This document shows, piece by piece, positions 1 to 4,795 of a DNA stretch of 5,464 bases. This DNA comes from Acidimicrobiales bacterium (GTDB taxonomy: Bacteria > Actinomycetota > Acidimicrobiia > Acidimicrobiales > Palsa-688): contig JASHVH010000337.1 of assembly GCA_030039575.1 (NCBI GenBank), forward strand, positions 1-5,464. Reading direction: 5' to 3'. Under the pieces are notes generated by a model that was not told where the DNA came from, did no database searches, and was given only the letters and a program-made list of their open reading frames with translations. How positions within the stretch are numbered: position 1 is the first letter of the stretch; the number at the start of each line of letters is the position of its first letter. The position numbers were made by a program, and so were the translations under genes.

Positions 1-1
1 C

Positions 2-970
2 AACGGCGACACCGCCGCCTCCCTCACTACCGCGCCTACGTGCTCGACCACGGCTACTAGCTCCTCCTCCCCGGGCACCTACGCTTCCACGTGCACCGGG
101 GCGGTGGACCCCAACTACGCCATCACTTATGTAGCTGGTACGGTCACGGTCAACGCGGCCGTAGCCCCGAGCCCGGTGCCGGCGCCGGCCACTACGACCA
201 CGACCACGACGACGGCGCCGCCGGCCAAGGTTTTCCCCGATGCCGGCACCACTTTCCCCAACGGGGCCATAGTGAGCTTCGGGGCTAAAGACTACGTCTT
301 TGCCGGCGGTCGGGCGTTCGCCGCGGCCGCGGCCGAGCTGGCGGCCGTGGAGAAGGTCGACCACGCCAAAGTCGTCTCGGCCTCCGGCAGCACCGCCCCT
401 ACCGGCGTGGCCATGCGCGCCGGGGCCCTGCTGACCACCCGGGCCGTCAACGGCAGCCCCACCATCTACGTGGCCGGGACCGACGGCGAGCTGCACGGGT
501 TCTCCACCGGGGGGCAGTTCTCCCGGGACGGTTATGACGCCGCTTTGGTGGTGACGGTGCCCGGCCTCGGCGGCGAAAAGGTGGGGGCCACGGTAGGCGC
601 CGAGGGTTCCTCCGCCACCGCCTTGGCCACCCGGGCCGACGGGACCATCGCCGATTCGGCCGGGACTTTCTATGTCTTTGCCGGTGGGAGGGCGTTTGGG
701 ATCTCTTCCCCGGCGGCACTGGTGATATTGAGGGCCGCCGACCGGGCCACCGCCCTTGCTGGATCCGTCGGAGGGACCGAGACCGGCGCCAGTATTGCCA
801 GCGGGGTGCTGCTGAGCGCCCCGGGCAAGGTCTACGTGAGCTATCAGGGCGACTTGTACCCCTTTAAAGCCGAAACCCAGCTGGCTGCAGATGGGTATGG
901 CGGCACTGCGGCGGTGCCGGTCCCGGGCACCGGTGGGCTCAGCGTCGTTTCCCCTTACTCAGGGTCATAA
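2..970 (+). CDS. Secreted MBG/Ig-like repeat surface protein, C-terminal part (5' truncated by window)
   Basis: The reading frame is already open at base 2, so the gene begins outside the window; the GTG at 104 lies inside a domain and is not a start. 322 residues are visible. Residues 1-51 look like the end of an MBG/Ig-like domain of the kind found in large bacterial surface proteins: GDTAASLTTAPTC, then TATSSSS, a second Cys (C14 and C31) and AVDPNYAITYVAGTVTV. A Pro/Ala stretch and eight consecutive Thr (about 64-71) form a linker. Residues 84-314 are an A-B-A-B duplication: YVFAGGRAF occurs at 98-106 and 224-232, and DGELHGF / QGDLYPF head the two B units, each followed by a DGY and a VPG..GG motif. 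The protein ends at SPYSGS with no sorting signal and no C-terminal membrane helix, so it is probably released or held non-covalently. A role in adhesion or matrix is inferred only. The function of the duplicated domain is unknown to me. Confidence 0.8.
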   Translation, partial: NGDTAASLTTAPTCSTTATSSSSPGTYASTCTGAVDPNYAITYVAGTVTVNAAVAPSPVPAPATTTTTTTTAPPAKVFPDAGTTFPNGAIVSFGAKDYVFAGGRAFAAAAAELAAVEKVDHAKVVSASGSTAPTGVAMRAGALLTTRAVNGSPTIYVAGTDGELHGFSTGGQFSRDGYDAALVVTVPGLGGEKVGATVGAEGSSATALATRADGTIADSAGTFYVFAGGRAFGISSPAALVILRAADRATALAGSVGGTETGASIASGVLLSAPGKVYVSYQGDLYPFKAETQLAADGYGGTAAVPVPGTGGLSVVSPYSGS

Positions 971-1113
971 CGTGGTGGTCGAGTTCAGCACCGCCGAGCT
1001 GGCCAAGTCGAGCTTCTGGTCCCGAAGTTGACCGTTGCCGGTGTGCCACGGGCTGAACCCGCCAAAGTGCGGCCCGACCGGACGAGCACCCACGATATCG
1101 ACCTGGTGGCCCA

Positions 1114-1380
1114 CTACTCTCCCCAGACAGCACCGCTTTCACCAAGCCCGGGTTGGTCCACTCCGGTCGTTGGGGTGGGGGAGTGCCGCCGGACGATCAG
1201 GCCGCCGGCCGCGACGGCGGCGAGCAAGGCGATCGCCGGCCCGTAGACCATAGCGGTCCAGTGCAGGCCGAAATGCGTGATGACGACCCCAGCCGCTACG
1301 ACGGGGGCACTGAACGCCAAGTAGAACACGATGAAGTACGTGGCGATGAGCCGGAACCACCACCCTAAGGGGCGACCAAC
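1114..1380 (-). pseudogene. Remnant of an MFS transporter, last two transmembrane helices
   Basis: The leftward frame ending at TAG 1114-1116 encodes two hydrophobic helices joined by a short polar loop: FIVFYLAFSAPVVAAGVVI, then THFGLHWT, then an Ala/Leu/Val-rich helix ending in IVRRHS. The pattern YLAFS.P...AG....H.GL....VYG is typical of helices 11-12 of major facilitator superfamily drug-efflux-like proteins, where helix 12 is followed by a basic residue pair and a short polar tail, as here. A complete member has about 400 residues and 12 helices; the ten upstream helices are missing. Before about 1370 the frame becomes non-membrane sequence with no start codon or ribosome site. The only in-frame start inside it (GTG 1329) falls within a helix. 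I read it as a decayed fragment that is not expressed as a transporter. A very short intact membrane peptide is the less likely alternative. Confidence 0.55.
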
Positions 1381-1400
1381 GATCGCTCGCTGGCCGACCC

Positions 1401-1530
1401 CTGGGTGTGACCTATTACCGGAATGTAAGCCCGAACGCCGTGGGCACCAAGACCCTGCCGGAACGCTCGCCGACTACAGCCGGCTACGTGGCCGGTACAG
1501 CGGCGCAGCCACTGCTGGGCTCAGAACGAC
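1401..1530 (+). pseudogene. Possible remnant of an Ig-like surface-protein repeat
   Basis: Read rightward from about 1404, the frame gives VTYYRNVSPNAVGT, then LPERSPTTAGYVAGTA and LLGS. This resembles the bacterial Ig-like repeat consensus VTYY...G..L..APTTAGTYTV.A.F.GS, common in large actinobacterial surface proteins and related in kind to the protein encoded at 2-970. The match is short, several core residues are missing, and the frame then runs antisense into the propeller gene. If real, it is a relic left by recombination of repeat modules. A chance resemblance is quite possible. Confidence 0.25.
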
Positions 1531-1559
1531 AGAAAACAAAACCTGGGGCTAAACCCCCA
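1531..1559 (-). terminator. Candidate intrinsic terminator of the propeller gene
   Basis: On the leftward strand TGGGG (1559-1555), a six-base loop and CCCCA (1548-1544) form a five-base-pair GC stem. It is followed by GG and the T-rich run TTTTGTTTT (1541-1533). The stem overlaps the TAG stop codon of the propeller gene at 1549-1551. The stem is short, so termination may be partial. Confidence 0.45.
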
Positions 1560-2739
1560 CCGCTACGATCCCGGAGGGGGTTGCCCCCGCCGGCAGTGGC
1601 ACCGGAGAGGTGGGGCTGGCCAGCATATAGCCGTCATTCAGATGGATCATGCTCACCCCGGGCAGCCCGTTGTCAATACCGTACAGGTTGTGGCCAAGCG
1701 CATCGACAGTGGTGTCCAGCGGTGCCGGAGCCTTGCCGTTCGAGAGCGTAGGCATCGGGAGATCCCCGAGCAGGGTCAGGGACCCGTCAAAGTTGATCGC
1801 ATAGCTGGAGTAGCTGCCGCTCCCGGCGTTGGCGGCGAAGAGGTACTGGCCATCGGGCGAGATCGCCACCCAGCACGGGGCCGTCTGTTGGTCGGCAAAG
1901 GGAGAACTGCCGATCGATGTCAGCGCGCCGTTGGGTGCCACATTGTACGCGGACACGACACCCGCAAGGGCGCCGCCGTGGGCGTCTGACACGTAGAGCT
2001 CGCTCGGGTCAGTAGGCCGGAACGCGCTGCCGAACGGGCCCGCGACCGGAGCCGGGACCTGTGTACCTGCACTGAGCGCACCCTGGGCGTTCAGCGTAAA
2101 GCTGTCAATGAGGCCGGACGAGACCTCGGTACCGACCAGGTTGGTGCCCGACCGGTTGATGAGCACATCGCCGAGGTCGTTGGCGGCGCTGGGGACTTGG
2201 ACCGGAGCGGTAGCCAGCGGTGCCAGCTGGCCGGCGGAGCTCAGGCTGAACCCGGCATAGTTCGCGGGGGTCGCAGGCGCGGTCGTCGTCGCTGCAACAC
2301 CGTCGTTGGCGACATAGACAAGATTTCGGTTCACTGCGATGCTTACCGGCTTAGTGCCACCGGAGGGGAAGGGGCTGTTAGGTACCGGGGTGAGGCTGCC
2401 ATCTGTGTTGATGTTGACGACCGAGATCTGGTTGCTTCCCCCATCCGCCACCAGTAGATAGCGCCCGTTGCTGGTGGCCTCAATGGAGTTCTGCGAACCC
2501 AGACCTTGGCCAAAGCCCACGCCGCCCACCGCGAAAGGGGACCCCGGCAGGGCCGTCAAAGAGCCGTTTGGGCTCTCAGCGTACCCGGCGACCGTGTTGG
2601 CCCCGGCCGTATTGTCATTCACGTAGACATAGCCCACAGCACCCTGGTCAGCCAAGGCGTGCTCGACCGTCGTCCCTAGCCCACCCACGGAAAGGGCAAG
2701 TACGCCGGCGAAACCGGCGACGCGCGTTAGTACCTGCAT
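1549..2739 (-). CDS. Secreted YVTN/lactonase-type seven-bladed beta-propeller protein
   Basis: This encodes 396 residues from ATG 2739. The N-terminus MQVLTRVAGFAGVLALS continues with a Gly-rich core and ends in EHALA|DQ, a signal peptide with a likely cut after A30, so the product is exported. The rest is a chain of propeller blades: short beta-strand cores such as YVYVND, YLLVADGGSN, LVYVAND, ELYVSDA and YLFAANAGSG, each followed by a strand and a loop of the form (N/D)GSLT..P.SPF. About seven blades can be placed near residues 34, 87, 137, 190, 240, 287 and 343. The 'SPDGQYLF(A/V)AN' and 'GSLT' signatures are typical of the lactonase (6-phosphogluconolactonase-like) and YVTN propeller families. 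Cytoplasmic Pgl enzymes lack a signal peptide, so catalysis should not be assumed; exported members often have binding or unknown roles. The gene is codirectional with the sigma/anti-sigma operon 477 bases upstream and may belong to its regulon (inference). An in-frame ATG at 2760 lacks a ribosome site. Confidence 0.85.
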   Translation of the reverse strand: MQVLTRVAGFAGVLALSVGGLGTTVEHALADQGAVGYVYVNDNTAGANTVAGYAESPNGSLTALPGSPFAVGGVGFGQGLGSQNSIEATSNGRYLLVADGGSNQISVVNINTDGSLTPVPNSPFPSGGTKPVSIAVNRNLVYVANDGVAATTTAPATPANYAGFSLSSAGQLAPLATAPVQVPSAANDLGDVLINRSGTNLVGTEVSSGLIDSFTLNAQGALSAGTQVPAPVAGPFGSAFRPTDPSELYVSDAHGGALAGVVSAYNVAPNGALTSIGSSPFADQQTAPCWVAISPDGQYLFAANAGSGSYSSYAINFDGSLTLLGDLPMPTLSNGKAPAPLDTTVDALGHNLYGIDNGLPGVSMIHLNDGYMLASPTSPVPLPAGATPSGIVAVGV

Positions 2740-2749
2740 GTTGGTTTTG

Positions 2750-2756
2750 ACCTCCT
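2750..2756 (-). promoter_or_regulatory. Shine-Dalgarno site that fixes the propeller start
   Basis: The leftward strand reads AGGAGGT at 2756-2750, ten bases before ATG 2739. This site lies inside the longer frame that starts at ATG 2760, and nothing similar precedes 2760. The downstream ATG is therefore preferred. It also places the positively charged start of the signal peptide immediately before the hydrophobic core. Confidence 0.7.
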
Positions 2757-2817
2757 GCATCGGATTTGGGTTCCACGGGCTTTGTTGCCCGCTGCGACTT
2801 AAGCGTCAGGTGAGGCC

Positions 2818-2850
2818 GGTTTCTTACGGCCAGAGGGGATAAGAAAAACC
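2818..2850. repeat. Imperfect inverted repeat GGTTTCTTA / TAAGAAAAACC
   Basis: GGTTTCTTA at 2818-2826 and TAAGAAAAACC at 2840-2850 are inverted copies that differ by a two-base insertion, with a 13-base GC-rich spacer. A second overlapping stem, GGCCG 2814-2818 with CGGCC 2827-2831, is an alternative fold. The element lies 80-110 bases upstream of the propeller start, in the position of an operator or a leader hairpin. No T-run follows on either strand, so it is not a terminator. Confidence 0.4.
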
Positions 2851-2853
2851 TAA

Positions 2854-2882
2854 GCTCGTAGCTCAGCGAGCGGCTGCAGCCG
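2854..2882. repeat. Stem-loop and adjacent 12-bp palindrome
   Basis: GCTCG 2854-2858 pairs with CGAGC 2867-2871 around an eight-base loop, directly followed by the perfect palindrome CGGCTGCAGCCG at 2871-2882. Together with the neighbouring repeat at 2818-2850 this makes a strongly structured patch in the propeller leader. The GTAGCTCAG inside it resembles a tRNA D-arm, but no tRNA is present. Confidence 0.4.
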
Positions 2883-3033
2883 TGAGGCGCCAAGCACCTT
2901 TCCGGACCGAGTCGGTCGGGCTCGCTGGTCGCCCCGAACGGCATGGTCATGGCTCGTACGATCCCGGGTGACTGGCTGTCCCGAGTTCCCGGCGACCATC
3001 TTCCGCCGGTACTTTTATGTCGAGCAGCTGTTG

Positions 3034-3058
3034 GGTACCGAATTATCACCGAGGTTCC
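3034..3058 (-). promoter_or_regulatory. Weak candidate ECF-type promoter for the propeller gene
   Basis: Leftward, GGAAC (3058-3054) is followed after 13-15 bases by CGGTAC, within one base of the spacing of the GGAAC-N15-CGTA element upstream of the sigma gene. If used, it would give a leader of nearly 300 bases that contains the inverted repeats at 2814-2882. GGAAC is short and common, so this is a suggestion only. Confidence 0.2.
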
Positions 3059-3171
3059 TTACGAAAAGAAACCATCGGTCCGAAGTCAGGGTGACGCTGT
3101 TCTCCATTCGCGACGAGCCCCATAAGATTGGAGCGCTAGTTGAGGGACCCGCCAGCTGACCAGCCGGAAGA

Positions 3172-3213
3172 GCACCGCTCGGCCTGTGTGATCTTTCCCG
3201 TTAGCGGCGGTGC
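3172..3213. repeat. Inverted repeat just downstream of the anti-sigma gene
   Basis: GCACCGC 3172-3178 and GCGGTGC 3207-3213 are perfect seven-base arms with a 28-base spacer. They begin four bases past the anti-sigma stop codon. No T-run follows leftward, so it is at best a weak or Rho-assisted end signal, or an mRNA-stabilising stem. Confidence 0.3.
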
Positions 3214-3216
3214 GCT

Positions 3217-3438
3217 TCAGGGGTGCTCGTTGGTGATGGCGGCAAGCAGCCCGTCGAAGTCGTCGCCGCACGGCCCGCACGCCCGCAGGTGGGCAGCGAC
3301 GCCACGGTACTCCGGCTTCGTGTCCGCGCCGGCGGCTACTAATTCGGCAAAGATGTGCAGTACCGCCATGGCTTCGTCGCAGCCGACGTCGCCGGGGTCG
3401 GTATGGAGGAAACGCTCCAACGCTTCGGAACCGGTCAT
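3217..3438 (-). CDS. Small soluble zinc-binding anti-sigma factor (ZAS type)
   Basis: This is a 73-residue acidic protein whose ATG overlaps the sigma-factor stop as ATGA (3438-3435), a sign of translational coupling. The leftward sequence GAAGG a few bases upstream is its ribosome site. The C-terminal half contains HLRACGPC (H50, C54, C57), an exact H-x3-C-x2-C zinc motif of ZAS anti-sigma factors. C20 in VGCDEA is the likely fourth ligand. The frame around it (CDEAMAVLH...GVAAHLRACGPC...LLAAI) matches small zinc-finger partners of actinobacterial ECF sigma factors. In characterised ZAS proteins the zinc site contributes to sigma binding and in some, such as RsrA, acts as a thiol redox switch. 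Typical members are larger or carry a transmembrane helix; this one has neither, so it should act in the cytoplasm. Whether it responds to oxidation cannot be told from sequence. A non-inhibitory accessory role remains possible. Confidence 0.75.
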   Translation of the reverse strand: MTGSEALERFLHTDPGDVGCDEAMAVLHIFAELVAAGADTKPEYRGVAAHLRACGPCGDDFDGLLAAITNEHP

Positions 3439-4079
3439 GTGCCTTCGTGCTCGGGAGTCAGGTACCCGCCGTCGACGAGTGCAGATCGAAGTTTGCGCCG
3501 GGCATCAAAGAGCATCTTATAGATGGCACCGCGCGTGCCCCCCATCTCTTCCAACAAGGCGTCGAGAGGGACACCGTTGACCACGATGGCCACAAACACC
3601 TGACGTTGGCGATCCGTCAGCGTTTCGTCCAGAGCGCGGACTAGCGCCTCGAGCAGGTCACGACCCTCGGACTGTTCGTCCGGCTGGATGCCGAAACGGT
3701 CTGCCAGACGACCCCAGTCCACCGGCTGCGAGGGCATGTCGGACCGGCGCCAGAAGTGCCGGGCGAGCTTCGTAGAGACCTCGAACATCACGAACTTGTA
3801 CGCCCAGGTAGTGAACCGGCTCTCGCCCCGGAACTGCTGGAGCTTGGCGAGGACGGACACCAGGGCGTCGCCAGCGGCCTGGAAGGCGAGATCGTCCAGC
3901 TCGGGCCCGGTAACGCGCACTCCGGTGCTTCGGCGGTGGATCTCCCGCCGCGCTGCGCATACCAGTAGTTGGTGCAAGCGCCCGACCGCCTCTTCCCGCT
4001 CGCCGCCGGTCAGGCTCTTCAACCACTCTTCTGACGCGGAGTCGAACGATCCCAGCGCCAGCGGCGGATCTGACTTCAC
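3435..4079 (-). CDS. ECF-type RNA polymerase sigma-70 family factor
   Basis: This encodes 214 residues and directs RNA polymerase to a set of stress- or envelope-type promoters. Region 2 spans about residues 30-112. Its core, with DDLAFQAAGDAL (62-73) and FRGESRFTTWAYKFVMFEV (83-101), carries the conserved FRG.S.FTTWAYK motif for core binding and -10 melting. Region 4 spans about 147-203: LTDRQRQVFVAIVVNGV followed by the helix-turn-helix LLEEMGGTRGAIYKMLFDAR and a basic tail. No region 1.1 or 3 is present, as expected for ECF sigmas. The start is GTG 4079, with AAGGAG at 4096-4091 eleven bases upstream. An in-frame TGA at 4100-4098 rules out any longer start. The anti-sigma gene follows with an ATGA overlap, so the two form one operon. 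A GGAAC-type promoter about 100 bases upstream suggests autoregulation. Confidence 0.9.
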   Translation of the reverse strand: MKSDPPLALGSFDSASEEWLKSLTGGEREEAVGRLHQLLVCAARREIHRRSTGVRVTGPELDDLAFQAAGDALVSVLAKLQQFRGESRFTTWAYKFVMFEVSTKLARHFWRRSDMPSQPVDWGRLADRFGIQPDEQSEGRDLLEALVRALDETLTDRQRQVFVAIVVNGVPLDALLEEMGGTRGAIYKMLFDARRKLRSALVDGGYLTPEHEGT

Positions 4080-4177
4080 CTTTGACGAATCTCCTTGTCA
4101 TATCTGCAGCCCATAAGGCCCAATCGGCCGAGGCCGAGCTTGCGGGACGATGCTGTGCCAGGCCGCAATATCTGAGC

Positions 4178-4208
4178 CGATTTTTACGTGCACGCCCTGA
4201 GGAGTTCC
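4178..4208 (-). promoter_or_regulatory. Candidate ECF autoregulatory promoter of the sigma/anti-sigma operon
   Basis: Leftward, GGAAC (4208-4204), 15 bases, then CGTA (4188-4185) followed by an A-run match the general ECF promoter form of GGAAC at -35 and CGT- or GTT-like at -10 with a 15-17 base spacer. It would start transcription near 4178, about 100 bases before the GTG. ECF operons are commonly transcribed by their own sigma; that this one is, is inferred. Confidence 0.4.
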
Positions 4209-4367
4209 GCGAGACCTAGACGGGACGAAGGGGCCCAACACTGCCGTGTGGCTACCCTCGTCCAGCACGGTGGAAGCTTGGCCTGTGTTTCTGCCGCGCC
4301 GATACGATAAATGCTGGCCATCTACAGGCAGGCTTCAATGATCAACGGCGATGATATTGGTTTTCCC

Positions 4368-4394
4368 CTTCAAGGCTTGTGGCTTTGAAGTTTT
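4368..4394 (+). terminator. Orphan rightward intrinsic terminator
   Basis: CTTCAAGGC 4368-4376 pairs with GCTTTGAAG 4382-4390 (nine pairs, one G-U) around a TTGTG loop, followed at once by TTTT (4391-4394). This is a good hairpin plus T-run for rightward transcripts; leftward it is followed by GGGG, so it would not work there. No rightward gene precedes it except a doubtful 25-codon frame (4311-4388) whose stop lies inside the stem. Confidence 0.45.
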
Positions 4395-4396
4395 GA

Positions 4397-4432
4397 GTCG
4401 TCAAGCAAGCAGGCCGTCGGGCCGCTGACGAC
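4397..4432. repeat. Compound hairpin downstream of the orphan terminator
   Basis: GTCGTCA 4397-4403 and TGACGAC 4426-4432 are perfect seven-base arms. Inside them GGCC 4412-4415 and GGCC 4420-4423 form a small inner stem with a GTCG loop. It begins two bases after the T-run of the terminator, so the two make a tandem structured element. Confidence 0.4.
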
Positions 4433-4440
4433 CTAACTGG

Positions 4441-4569
4441 GCAACGATAGCGATGCGCCCGGCGGCCGAAGATGATCCCGGTCTGGCCTAACGTGCCGTC
4501 GCACCGGTAGCGGTTTAGGTGGAGTTGGTGCTTGGCGCAAACAAGAATTGTGCCCGCGGTCCAGGGCCT
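4441..4569 (-). pseudogene. Possible remnant of a DUF222/HNH-type nuclease
   Basis: Read leftward from 4569, the frame gives RPWTAGTILVCAKHQLHLN, then RYRCDGTLGQTGIIFGRR and RYRCP. This resembles the HNH end of the actinobacterial DUF222/13E12 family, with the pattern W..GG.T.L.N..LLC..HH...H followed by a short strand, dG...F and a P/R-rich turn. The key HH pair is reduced to a single His, the upstream GG.T.L.N segment is shortened, the rest of the roughly 400-residue protein is absent and a TGA closes the frame about 50 bases upstream. If the assignment is right, the fragment is dead. A transposase zinc ribbon or chance similarity are the alternatives. Confidence 0.3.
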
Positions 4570-4594
4570 CGTCGTCTCCTTGTCGCCCGGTCGA

Positions 4595-4610
4595 AGTGAC
4601 GGTTGTCACT
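4595..4610. repeat. Perfect inverted repeat AGTGAC-GGTT-GTCACT
   Basis: AGTGAC 4595-4600 and GTCACT 4605-4610 are six-base perfect arms around a four-base spacer, the shape of a dimeric regulator site or a small hairpin. It lies upstream (leftward sense) of the HNH remnant and has no intact gene next to it. Confidence 0.35.
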
Positions 4611-4699
4611 CGCTCCTCCATCGCGAGGGTCTCCCCCCCAAAGCTTGTGGAACGGCAGCTCGGCGGCGAACGCGCTGGGCCGTGGGGCCGTTCGAGGTG

Positions 4700-4729
4700 T
4701 TTAAGTGTCGACCTGGCTGGACATATAAG
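4700..4729 (+). promoter_or_regulatory. Weak promoter-like patch beside the TCACCC cluster
   Basis: TTTAAG (4700-4705), 18 bases, TATAAG (4724-4729) form a sigma-70-like pair rightward. A transcript starting near 4736 would begin ten bases before the first half-site of the cluster and run antisense into the LuxR gene. The same A/T patch offers TTATAT leftward. Such patches are rare in this GC-rich DNA, but no gene supports either direction. Confidence 0.2.
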
Positions 4730-4745
4730 TAGTGTGCACCTGGAC

Positions 4746-4795
4746 CGGGTGAGCTGTCATCACCCGTCGGGCCTAGTCACCCGGGTGATTCACCC
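4746..4795. promoter_or_regulatory. Cluster of five TCACCC/GGGTGA half-sites (candidate operator)
   Basis: Half-sites lie at 4747-4752 (GGGTGA), 4760-4765 (TCACCC), 4777-4782 (TCACCC), 4783-4788 (GGGTGA) and 4790-4795 (TCACCC). The first two form CGGGTGA-N7-TCACCCG with perfect seven-base arms. The third and fourth form the perfect 12-bp palindrome TCACCCGGGTGA. Start-to-start spacing is 13 bases for 4747/4760 and again for 4777/4790. CTGTCA (4754-4759) and TGACAG (4798-4803) form a further inverted pair around the right part. This is what a multi-dimer regulator site looks like; the regulator is unknown. The cluster lies about 80-130 bases past the LuxR stop codon and about 670 bases upstream of the sigma gene. 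Confidence 0.5.

Larger units (their letters stand above)
971..1548. other. Gene-free stretch of degraded sequence
   Basis: No intact gene is seen here. The stretch lies between the convergent ends of the surface-protein gene and the propeller gene. It contains a leftward transporter remnant (about 1114-1380) and a possible rightward Ig-like remnant (about 1401-1530). Bases 965-1113 also hold a leftward open frame that ends at TGA 965-967 and reads VDIVGARPVG...HTGNGQLRDQKLDLA...; it has GC-rich third positions but no start codon and I do not recognise it. No clear terminator follows the surface-protein stop codon. Confidence 0.5.
2740..3216. other. Long leader/intergenic region upstream of the propeller gene
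   Basis: No convincing gene is seen in these 477 bases. Leftward and rightward frames of up to about 130 codons exist, but they overlap real gene ends, are rich in Arg/Pro/Ser and show no family motifs. The region holds the inverted repeats near 2814-2882, a weak ECF-type promoter candidate at 3034-3058, an inverted repeat at 3172-3213 after the anti-sigma gene, and two isolated GGGTGA hexamers (2966-2971 and 3089-3094) matching the half-site clustered at 4746-4795. Confidence 0.5.

Noticed and set aside
104..970. A complete gene starting at GTG 104
   Set aside because: The same frame is open to base 2, and the upstream residues complete an MBG-type domain that runs across the GTG, so the gene starts outside the window.
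1407..1751. 114-codon rightward frame
   Set aside because: Its second half is antisense to the propeller gene; only the first part (about 1404-1530) has any resemblance to a domain and is listed as a possible remnant.
2814..2831. Intrinsic terminator from the GGCCG/CGGCC stem
   Set aside because: No T-run follows on either strand.
2854..2882. tRNA, because of GTAGCTCAG
   Set aside because: No T-arm (GTTCGANNC-like), no anticodon arm and no acceptor pairing at the right distances on either strand.
2648..3049. 133-codon leftward frame
   Set aside because: It overlaps the propeller signal-peptide region in another frame, is Arg/Pro/Ser-rich and has no recognisable motif or ribosome site.
3140..3580. 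146-codon rightward frame over the anti-sigma gene
   Set aside because: Antisense to the anti-sigma and sigma genes, whose motifs are clear; composition is typical of an antisense frame in GC-rich DNA.
3658..4116. Leftward 147-codon and rightward 142-codon frames over the sigma gene
   Set aside because: Other-frame readings of the sigma gene. The leftward one begins at ATG 4101, which lies at the edge of the sigma ribosome site, and shows only Arg-rich sequence.
4433..4621. 62-codon leftward gene starting MEERVTTV
   Set aside because: A G-rich stretch precedes the ATG, but the product is Arg/Pro-rich low-quality sequence, and the alternative frame gives the more protein-like HNH-type reading.
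4746..4795. CRISPR array, origin iterons or attachment site
   Set aside because: The repeats are only six to seven bases, in both orientations and unevenly spaced; no DnaA-like boxes, A/T-rich unwinding element, spacers or integrase gene are seen.
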